This document shows, one piece after another, positions 13,559 through 19,116 of a DNA stretch of 19,116 bases; within the stretch, counting starts at the first letter, position 1, and each line of letters opens with the position of its first letter. The notes below the pieces were generated by a model. It searched no databases, was not told the origin of the DNA, and saw only the letters and a program-made list of their open reading frames with translations. Source of the stretch: an uncultured Lachnospiraceae bacterium (GTDB lineage Bacteria > Bacillota > Clostridia > Lachnospirales > Lachnospiraceae); NCBI GenBank assembly GCA_910579285.1, contig CAJTTT010000042.1, positions 1 to 19,116 on the forward strand, in the 5' to 3' direction. The position numbers were made by a program, and so were the translations under genes.

Positions 13559-15451
13559 TTAAACACCCGTCTGAAGGATTAACCTGTCGTACACTTCCGT
13601 GAGCACGTTGATCATCTTCGAAGCCAGTGTGTAGGAATTCTCATACTTCACCAGGTTCATGGCTTCCTCGTCCTCATCCACGCCGGAAATGGAAGTTCTC
13701 TGGTTATCAATGTTTGTCTCCAGACTGAAATAAGTTGTATAGAAAGTCTCCGCGTTGCTGGCATTCAGAGTCGCGTCAGACAGCACACATTCCAGAAAAC
13801 CGCCCGCGTCCCTGCCGCGGAAACTGAACTGATTCGTGTCGCTCAGCATGGAAATCACTGCCCATACCTGTTCGCACTGCTCCTTACCCTCTATCTCGTC
13901 AACGCCGTCTCCCTCCGGAGGTTTTGTCCCGACTCCGCTGTCCGTGTCAATGTCTTTTCTCGTTCCCAGTAAATCCGGGTTCTTCAGCACCGCATCCAGA
14001 ATGGTGATATTGCCGGCCGTGATATCGTAGTACCCGGTATTTTCCCCGTTCGGCGCGGAAGTATCCAGCTCACTCTGCGTATACTGCCCGTCCTTTCTGA
14101 TGTAATTTGCGGTAAAGAGAATATCCGCTTTCTTCGGCGGGTCTTCCGCTGTCAGACCTTCCTTGAAAATATCGTTTACCTTTTTCGTAAAGTCACGCAC
14201 CCACTCATTCATCTGTTTCAAATAGTAGGGCACACCCTGGTAATTGATCTCGCCGCCTATGGAGGCCTCTGACCATGTCTTTTCCTGGGTAAGCGGCATA
14301 TCGCTCTTTTTATTGTCAATCGTGAACGTATATTCGCCGTTACCGTTGTATTTCCAGTCTGTATAATAAAAAAGCTGGTTTCCGATATTAATCACGCCGC
14401 CCGTATCGGAAAGGTTACACTTAGTCATATTCTGCAGATGGGATTCCGTTGTCTTGATATTCACGGTGGAAAAACTGTTGTAGAAAGACACCTTGGTGGC
14501 CGTCCCCTTAAAATACTCACCGTTGTTTCCATCGCGCATCTCAATCAGGCCGCGCAGCTCACCACCCATAGAGGCATTGTAGAGACTGAACTCCAGGCCG
14601 TTGCTCCACATGATGTCATAAAGTCCGTCCACGTCTGTCTGGTTCACCTTCTCCTCATCAGAACGCGCCACACAGATCAGTGTCTTGTAATCGTCCATGT
14701 CCACCAGCGTCTGTCCACCAGCAATCTTTACTATATATCTGTGAGCCGCTGTCGGGTTGCCTTCCTGGTCCAGAATCGGCAGCTCCTGTGTCTGCACATC
14801 CACAAGCGTGGAAAGCTCGTCGAGCAGCAGATCTCTCTTATCCCGCAGCTCATTCGCTATACTGCCCGTCATCTCGATGGTGTTGATCTGCTTATTCACT
14901 GTAGCCAGATCCTGGGCAATGGAATTGATCTGATCCGCCCGGATCTTAATCTCGTCGTTTACATCCGACTGAAGATCCCGGAGATCGCCGTACAAATTAT
15001 TGAAATAATCCGTCAGCGCCTTCGCCGCGCCCAGAAATTCGGCCTTCACATCGGTGCTGCTGGCATTTTTTGTGATCTCCTGAAGGGTTACGCCGATCTG
15101 GTCAAAGAGGGTCTTAAACCCAGTCTTATTATCGTCCTTCAGATACTCTTCGATCATCTTGCAGTAGTAGACCTTCGCATCGTACTCGCCAAGCTTCGTC
15201 TCATTCGCCCAATATTTATGGTCGTAAAAGAGGTCTCTCACGCGCTCGATGGCCAGCGTCTCAACACCCGCGCCCGCACAGCCGTATGTGGCAAACACAC
15301 GAAGCGCATTGGCAGCCTCCGTCTGTACCTGCTGTCTGCTGTACCCGGCCGTATTTACATTGCTGATATTATTACCTGTGGTATTCAGAGCGGCGTTGGC
15401 TGCTCGAAGTCCCGAAGATGCAATTGTCAGTCCGAAAAATGTAGATGCCAT
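13559..15451 (-). CDS. flgK: Hook-associated protein FlgK (HAP1), second paralogue
   Basis: A 630-residue FlgK homologue. The N-terminal rod/hook motif is clear: GLTIASSGLRAANAALNTTG, then NNISNVNTAGYSRQQVQTEA. The C-terminal D0 helix is SYTLASKMINVLTEVYDRLI. The middle keeps INTIEMTGSIANELRDKRDL, matching ALNQAIMRVEGGPEHANDLR in the neighbouring paralogue. It is more diverged than the upstream copy, longer, and contains a stretch with two cysteines near YGCAGAG plus CARS and CVLS further on. It starts 17 bases after that gene, with AGAGGT at good distance from ATG 15451, so both are made from one transcript. The two may form successive or alternative layers of the hook-filament junction; which one fills the classical FlgK role cannot be told here. 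Confidence 0.93.
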   Translation of the reverse strand: MASTFFGLTIASSGLRAANAALNTTGNNISNVNTAGYSRQQVQTEAANALRVFATYGCAGAGVETLAIERVRDLFYDHKYWANETKLGEYDAKVYYCKMIEEYLKDDNKTGFKTLFDQIGVTLQEITKNASSTDVKAEFLGAAKALTDYFNNLYGDLRDLQSDVNDEIKIRADQINSIAQDLATVNKQINTIEMTGSIANELRDKRDLLLDELSTLVDVQTQELPILDQEGNPTAAHRYIVKIAGGQTLVDMDDYKTLICVARSDEEKVNQTDVDGLYDIMWSNGLEFSLYNASMGGELRGLIEMRDGNNGEYFKGTATKVSFYNSFSTVNIKTTESHLQNMTKCNLSDTGGVINIGNQLFYYTDWKYNGNGEYTFTIDNKKSDMPLTQEKTWSEASIGGEINYQGVPYYLKQMNEWVRDFTKKVNDIFKEGLTAEDPPKKADILFTANYIRKDGQYTQSELDTSAPNGENTGYYDITAGNITILDAVLKNPDLLGTRKDIDTDSGVGTKPPEGDGVDEIEGKEQCEQVWAVISMLSDTNQFSFRGRDAGGFLECVLSDATLNASNAETFYTTYFSLETNIDNQRTSISGVDEDEEAMNLVKYENSYTLASKMINVLTEVYDRLILQTGV

Positions 15452-15468
15452 ATCATTTTACCTCTCTA

Positions 15469-17136
15469 TTAACGTCCCAGTGTGGTAAGCAGATGATCCA
15501 ACATCTCACTGATTACGTTGATATATCTGCTGGATGCATTGTACGCGTTCTGGTACATGATCATATTGGTCAGCTCCTCATCGGAGGATACGCCGACGAT
15601 CTGTTCCCTCGCATACAGCAGAGCGTCTGTAGCTACATTCTGGTTCTCCTGCACTGCCCGGAAAACCGATCCCGTATTTGCGATCTGGGACACCAGGTTC
15701 TTATAGTAATCTTTAAAGCAGACCGGCGTCGTCACGTTGGGGTTCAGCGTATATATCGCTTCCTCAAAAGCTTTCTTCAAAGCCTCCATCGTCTCGTTGT
15801 CCTCGGAGTGCTCATCCAGCCGGAAGTTCAGAAGGGAAGGATTCTGGCGCAGTTCCTGGTTAATGATCATATTTTTCACTGTCCAGCCCGTCTGCGGCGT
15901 TCCGTCCTCCGCCACCACAAGCTGAAACATCTGGTACGGATTGCCGTTCTCGTCCCGCAGATAATTGGAATCCGGGTTGAGGGCTGTCGCCCTTTCCGCC
16001 GCGTCCGCAAGGACTGAATTGATCTTTGTGGTGATAATATGTACAAGCTTGTCAAATTCCGCCTGCACATTCATCACAACGGAGTCCTTGACATGCGCAT
16101 TGTACCAGTTTGCCTCATACTCACCGTCCGGGTTGATGTTATCAAGTTCGTTGTGGGTGGCTCTGTGGTCGCCTCTTGCTAACAGTGTGCTCTTCAGGGA
16201 ACCGATATCCGTGTTAAACTGTGAGGAGATCTCCTGGGCCAGATTGAAGACCTTCGCCCCCTCTATATTCTTTTCTGAGACAATGGGATTTCCCTCTTTG
16301 TCAAACTTGTCATATTTCGCAAGCATCTTCCAGTAGGGCGTGTAAAAGCCGGTCTGCGGATCTTCGTAGAGACACATCTCATTAACGAGACTTCCCTTCA
16401 CCAGATCCACCTGTTCAAAGCGCACACTCACATATCCTGACATATCCTCGGAATAAGTGATGTTGCCGATCTTTCCCAGCTCATCCAGAAGGTAATTTCT
16501 GCGGTCGCGCAGATCATTGGCATGCTCCGGGCCGCCTTCCACCCGCATAATTGCCTGGTTCAGAGCTTCAATCTCCTTGGCATAGCTGTTTATCTTATTA
16601 ACGTCCGTCTTGACCGTTTTATTCAAATTATCCTGATATTCGCAAAGGCTGTCGTAGACCTTCTGCGCCTTCGTGAGAAATTCGTACGATTTTGTCACGA
16701 ACAGGTTCTGGTTCACCGAAAGGGTCGGATTTTTCGCCAGCTCCTGCACCGCTGCCCAGAGTCCTTCCTCGCCGGAAAGCGCCTCTGAGAACTCGTGCCC
16801 TTCGTTGGATTCTCCCAGAATATACTCGATCTCTTCCAGAGCCGCCGAGGAAATATCATAAAAAGACTGCCGCCCCGACTCGCGGCGGTAGTTCCTGTCC
16901 AGTATAGCGTCTCTTTCCTGTCTTGTTCGGGTATAATTGACACCTAGACCTGTCTGTATCCAGTTTCTCGTAGTGTCTCTTGAGTGCGTGAGATAATTCC
17001 GCGTACCCTGCTGCACCTGCTGCCTGGTATACCCCTGGGTGTCTAAGTTAGACATGTTATGCGCTGTGGTATTCAGCGCATTGCTCGAAGTTCTTAATCC
17101 TGATACGCCTATATAAAGGCTTCCCATTAATGACAT
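15469..17136 (-). CDS. flgK: Hook-associated protein FlgK (HAP1), first paralogue
   Basis: A 555-residue FlgK, close to the usual family length. The N-terminal motif is SLYIGVSGLRTSSNALNTTA, then HNMSNLDTQGYTRQQVQQGT. The C-terminus, MYQNAYNASSRYINVISEML followed by DHLLTTLGR, is typical. The central coil includes KINSYAKEIEALNQAIMRVE and DLRDRRNYLLDELGKI. FlgK sits on the hook tip and is needed for filament assembly. FlgN, encoded just upstream with 20 bases between, is its export chaperone. ATG 17136 has GAGGA at nine bases. Because this copy is closest to flgN and is the more conventional in sequence, it is the better candidate for the main FlgK. Confidence 0.95.
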   Translation of the reverse strand: MSLMGSLYIGVSGLRTSSNALNTTAHNMSNLDTQGYTRQQVQQGTRNYLTHSRDTTRNWIQTGLGVNYTRTRQERDAILDRNYRRESGRQSFYDISSAALEEIEYILGESNEGHEFSEALSGEEGLWAAVQELAKNPTLSVNQNLFVTKSYEFLTKAQKVYDSLCEYQDNLNKTVKTDVNKINSYAKEIEALNQAIMRVEGGPEHANDLRDRRNYLLDELGKIGNITYSEDMSGYVSVRFEQVDLVKGSLVNEMCLYEDPQTGFYTPYWKMLAKYDKFDKEGNPIVSEKNIEGAKVFNLAQEISSQFNTDIGSLKSTLLARGDHRATHNELDNINPDGEYEANWYNAHVKDSVVMNVQAEFDKLVHIITTKINSVLADAAERATALNPDSNYLRDENGNPYQMFQLVVAEDGTPQTGWTVKNMIINQELRQNPSLLNFRLDEHSEDNETMEALKKAFEEAIYTLNPNVTTPVCFKDYYKNLVSQIANTGSVFRAVQENQNVATDALLYAREQIVGVSSDEELTNMIMYQNAYNASSRYINVISEMLDHLLTTLGR

Positions 17137-17156
17137 ATTCCACCGTCCTCAACAAT

Positions 17157-17675
17157 TTACTGCTTAGCGTCAAAAGCCTTATTGACTGTGCCGATCACAT
17201 CACCGGTACTGCAGGCGCCCCTGTTATAATTCGCCGTCTCCGGCGCCTTATTCATGGACTGTATAATCTGCATGTTAAACTGCACCATCTCCAATGCGCT
17301 CTCGATCAACTCCCTGTTCTGCTCGTTGATCTGTTTTACCGCACGGACATTCCTGCGCAGTTCGTCAAATACCGATGCCAGTTTCGCCTGTTCCTGGGGC
17401 CTGGCCGCCAGCATACTAATTAACTCTGCAATCTTAAGCTTTGTAACATCCTTGTTAAGCACGTTCGCAATATCATTAACAGCTTCATTTCTCTGATTAT
17501 CCAGATGGTTGATTCTGCTTACGATGAATTGCTCCTCATCCGTGATCTGAGCTAAAGCTTTTACATCGTCAGACACAATGACAGATGTTTTTTTTATGGA
17601 AAGCTCTAACAGATTCTTGTATTCCAGATTTTCTTTTTCCAAAACCTCGATCAATGTTTCCATTAAGCTTGCCAC
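17157..17675 (-). CDS. flgN: FlgN, export chaperone for FlgK and FlgL
   Basis: A 172-residue helical protein with the FlgN pattern: LMETLIEVLEKENLEYKNLL, then ELSIKKTSVIVSDDVKALAQ and ITDEEQFIVSRINHLDNQRN. The C-terminal tail is polar and flexible. FlgN binds FlgK and FlgL in the cytoplasm and delivers them for export. The start is GTG 17675: GGGAGG lies eight bases upstream, whereas the ATG four codons later is too far from any ribosome binding site. Position between flgM and flgK supports the call. The 55-base gap to flgM has only a small ATTTG/CAAAT hairpin. Confidence 0.93.
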   Translation of the reverse strand: MASLMETLIEVLEKENLEYKNLLELSIKKTSVIVSDDVKALAQITDEEQFIVSRINHLDNQRNEAVNDIANVLNKDVTKLKIAELISMLAARPQEQAKLASVFDELRRNVRAVKQINEQNRELIESALEMVQFNMQIIQSMNKAPETANYNRGACSTGDVIGTVNKAFDAKQ

Positions 17676-17730
17676 TATTACAACCTCCCGTGGTTCATTT
17701 GCCGCAAATCCGCATGCAAATTTATCACAT

Positions 17731-18012
17731 TTATAGACTCTCTATCTCCTCATACTGCTTCATCAGTTTCTCGGCAAAACTCTCACCGCTCACACGGTAA
17801 GTGCCGTTCGCGATACCAGCCTTGATGGGAGCCGTCAGCTCACTTCTGATATCCTCTGCCGCTGCAACCGCATTCTTCGCAGTCTGAATGTCTTTACCGA
17901 AACTGGAGATCTGAATCTGGTCAGAATTCGCATTTTTAGCTGCGTTCTGTGTCTTGGCCCTGCTCTTGGCGCCATAGACCTGCTGTACTTGTGTATAAGC
18001 CTCGATACGCAT
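17731..18012 (-). CDS. flgM: Anti-sigma-28 factor FlgM
   Basis: FlgM binds sigma-28 and is exported once the hook is complete, freeing the sigma factor for late genes. The 93-residue length is standard. The disordered, charged N-terminal half (QQVYGAKSRAKTQNAAKNAN) and the C-terminal sigma-binding helices, from ISSFGKDIQTAKNAVAAAED through IKAGIANGTYRVSGESFAEK, fit the family. ATG 18012 has AAGGAGGAA in front. It is the first gene of the cluster, and a sigma-28 promoter lies at 18105-18131, so FlgM would limit its own expression. Candidate target promoters for the released sigma factor are the three listed in this window. Confidence 0.95.
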   Translation of the reverse strand: MRIEAYTQVQQVYGAKSRAKTQNAAKNANSDQIQISSFGKDIQTAKNAVAAAEDIRSELTAPIKAGIANGTYRVSGESFAEKLMKQYEEIESL

Positions 18013-18104
18013 ACGAATTTCCTCCTTCCTTACGAGGTGAATCCCCGCAGGAATTTTACCTCACATAATAACCGTTCTGTCGCTCTCACTATCTTACACT
18101 ATAG

Positions 18105-18131
18105 GTATCGGTTATTTTCTGCAGGACTTTA
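18105..18131 (-). promoter_or_regulatory. Sigma-28 promoter for the flgM cluster
   Basis: On the minus strand TAAA (18131-18128), exactly 15 bases and ACCGATAC (18112-18105) give a good sigma-28 match, differing from the consensus at the outer -10 bases. An A-rich stretch (18141-18158) lies upstream. The leader to ATG 18012 would be about 85 nt. No stronger housekeeping promoter was found here, though one further up is possible. Confidence 0.82.
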
Positions 18132-18207
18132 GAGTTTCATGTAAAAAATAAAAAAACATCGCCGGACGGGGGCATTTCCATGCACCACTCCCGCACCAAA
18201 CAAAAAA

Positions 18208-18247
18208 CGGCTAAACTCCGCATAAATACTGAGTTTAACCGCTTTTT
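18208..18247. terminator. Bidirectional terminator, probably that of a tRNA-Leu gene
   Basis: The stem is CGG, mismatch, TAAACTC (18208-18218), a 12-base loop, then GAGTTTA, mismatch, CCG (18231-18241). An A-tract precedes it and CTTTTT follows, so it can act on both strands. On the minus strand it lies five bases after the tRNA-Leu fragment and separates whatever is to the right from the flgM promoter. Confidence 0.8.
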
Positions 18248-18252
18248 AATAA

Positions 18253-18308
18253 TGCCGGCGACCGGAATCGAACCGGTACGGGAGGTTAGTCCCGCAGGAT
18301 TTTAAGTC
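18253..18308 (-). pseudogene. 3' half of a tRNA-Leu(UAA) gene, probable attachment-site remnant
   Basis: On the minus strand the sequence begins at the anticodon loop (GACTTAAAATCC, anticodon TAA). It continues with the 3' anticodon stem TCCTG, a long variable arm with CGGGA/TCCCG, a T-arm ACCGG-TTCGATT-CCGGT and the acceptor strand CGCCGGC plus discriminator A; CCA is not encoded. The 5' half is absent: upstream there is no GCCGGCG acceptor strand, no D-arm and no CAGGA anticodon-stem partner. Integrases that use tRNA genes leave such a 3' fragment at the far end of the inserted element. By the usual geometry the element would lie to the right and the flagellar side would be the original flank. 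Confidence 0.8.
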
Positions 18309-18384
18309 ACAGGACAACCGGAAAGCCCCTTCCATATACCCGTATAAAGCCTGTATTTTTCCATAATGATACGTTCTGGTACTC

Positions 18385-18435
18385 CTAATATCTCCACCCG
18401 TTGTTGTCAGCGTCGTTGTCAACACCATCTGCCAT
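18385..18435 (-). CDS. Very small ORF of 16 codons
   Basis: This reads MADGVDNDADNNGWRY from ATG 18435, with AGAGGGG nine bases upstream. It is acidic, polar and of unknown function. It could be a leader peptide, a tiny protein or chance. It lies between the tRNA fragment and another very small ORF on the same strand. It is listed because the ribosome binding site is good; the function is unknown. Confidence 0.3.
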   Translation of the reverse strand: MADGVDNDADNNGWRY

Positions 18436-18517
18436 TGTATTCCCCTCTTTACCCTAAAAGTATAACGGAAACAAATGGAAAATGGAATCACCCGACCAAA
18501 TTAATATTATTTTCGCC

Positions 18518-18592
18518 TCAGTTATCTTGATTCAACGCGGCAATTATCACTGTGAGAATCCCTATGACTACTGTTTTTATGACTGTTTCCAT
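18518..18592 (-). CDS. Candidate membrane microprotein, 24 residues
   Basis: The ORF starts METVIKTVVIGILTVIIAAL and ends NQDN: a short positively charged start, one hydrophobic segment long enough to enter a membrane, then a polar tail. ATG 18592 has GGAAGGTGG eight bases upstream. It lies 31 bases after the stop of the gene to its right, on the same strand, suggesting one transcript. Peptides of this form include small holin-like proteins and type I toxins, but nothing ties this one to either. The surrounding DNA (18309-18623) shows no other gene. Confidence 0.45.
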   Translation of the reverse strand: METVIKTVVIGILTVIIAALNQDN

Positions 18593-18623
18593 CTTTTTAT
18601 CCACCTTCCCATACACATCCCTT

Positions 18624-19116
18624 CTATGCCGCCTCCGCGGATTTTGTCTTTGCAAGGGCAGCCATCACCTTCTTGTAGAGTTCTGCGCTCATCGCTCCCG
18701 GCTCCTTGATCTGGTATCTGCTCTGCACCGTTTCCATAGTCACACCCGTCCTGTCAAGTTCCGCCTGCAGGGAATCCATCTGCGCCTTGGAAATCGCCGC
18801 AGAATCTTTTGGCGTTTTCCCCGCTGCTTTTTTCTGCCCCGGCTTTTGCGCTGGTTCCGCTTTGCTTCCAGTTCCCGAAGCGGCTTTCCCTTTACGGGCA
18901 GCCGTCGTCCCTGCTCCCTTTTCTTTCAGTTCATATACAGGCTCTCCTCTTTCGTTTACGATCACAAGAGCACTGATCTCCCGGTCATCACTGTACTGGA
19001 TCGAAGAAACCGAGAAACGGTCATTGCAGGTAAACCGTTTCACCTTATTCTGATCTTCTTTGTACATGATCGAAGCCTTTCCCGCCGGTATCCAGATAAA
19101 GGGCGCGGTATAGAGT
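18624..19116 (-). CDS. Unrecognised protein, 5' end beyond the window
   Basis: The frame stays open to the window edge: 16 codons precede the internal ATG at 19067 and read plausibly as protein (LYTAPFIWIPAGKASI). The gene therefore probably starts outside, although ATG 19067 with AAAGG eight bases away cannot be excluded. The visible part has a beta-rich section (NDRFSVSSIQYSDDREISAL), a Lys/Ala/Gly-rich flexible linker (ARKGKAASGTGSKAEPAQKP) and a helical C-terminal segment (LDRTGVTMETVQSRYQIKEP, then AELYKKVMAALAKTK). The C-terminal segment resembles small helical tails on phage DNA-annealing and related proteins, which is only a weak hint. It lies right of the tRNA-Leu scar, so it may belong to an integrated element. 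Confidence 0.65.
   Translation of the reverse strand, partial: LYTAPFIWIPAGKASIMYKEDQNKVKRFTCNDRFSVSSIQYSDDREISALVIVNERGEPVYELKEKGAGTTAARKGKAASGTGSKAEPAQKPGQKKAAGKTPKDSAAISKAQMDSLQAELDRTGVTMETVQSRYQIKEPGAMSAELYKKVMAALAKTKSAEAA

Noticed and set aside
14438..15472. Plus-strand open frame of 344 codons
   Set aside because: It is antisense to the second flgK paralogue, which has clear family motifs; no independent evidence for this frame.
18253..18340. Complete tRNA-Leu gene
   Set aside because: Only the half from the anticodon loop onward is present; the 5' acceptor strand, D-arm and matching anticodon stem are missing.
18246..18491. 81-codon minus-strand frame across the tRNA fragment
   Set aside because: It overlaps the tRNA-Leu remnant, lacks a ribosome binding site and has no protein-like features.

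Overview
The window is a block of late flagellar genes from a motile Gram-positive anaerobe, most likely a member of the Lachnospiraceae (Clostridia). This rests on the strong AAGGAGG-type ribosome binding sites, the FliW/CsrA pair next to flgL, an oversized FliD, and the cluster order flgM-flgN-flgK-flgK-flgL-fliW-csrA. No species can be named from the sequence alone.

Layout, left to right. (1) 1-2114, plus strand: two paralogous glycosyltransferases (family 2 domain plus TPR repeats). The first is cut by the window edge. Short hairpin repeats lie between and after them. (2) 2249-3307, minus strand: flagellin, with its own sigma-28 promoter and a leader containing two hairpins that display GGA. 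(3) 7391 down to 3513, minus strand: flaG-fliD-fliS and a FliT/FlgN-like chaperone gene, from a second sigma-28 promoter. (4) 7666-10997, plus strand: an operon from a housekeeping-type promoter with a family 4 glycosyltransferase, an unrecognised protein and a DUF3880/CgeB-like glycosyltransferase. (5) 18012 down to 11068, minus strand: flgM, flgN, two flgK paralogues, flgL, fliW and csrA, from a third sigma-28 promoter. (6) 18253-18308: the 3' half of a tRNA-Leu(UAA) gene with its terminator, probably the edge of an integrated element. That element would continue right with two very small ORFs and an unrecognised gene that runs off the window.

How the parts fit together. FlgM holds sigma-28 inactive until it is exported, which links the three sigma-28 promoters to hook completion. 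FlgK and FlgL form the hook-filament junction, FliD caps the filament, FlaG tunes filament length, and FliS and the FlgN/FliT-like proteins are export chaperones. FliW and CsrA are expected to control flagellin translation through the GGA hairpins in the flagellin leader. A hairpin of the same shape (5-bp stem, 6-nt loop with GGA) covers the flaG ribosome binding site, which suggests that CsrA control extends to the cap/length operon. The five glycosyltransferase-region genes surrounding the filament genes probably glycosylate flagellin; this is inferred from position.

The points most worth follow-up are the shared CsrA-like hairpins, the tandem hairpin repeats (which look like terminators for antisense transcription), the unrecognised protein between two glycosyltransferases, the doubled flgK and the tRNA-Leu scar. 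No CRISPR array, rRNA gene, transposase or integrase was seen.
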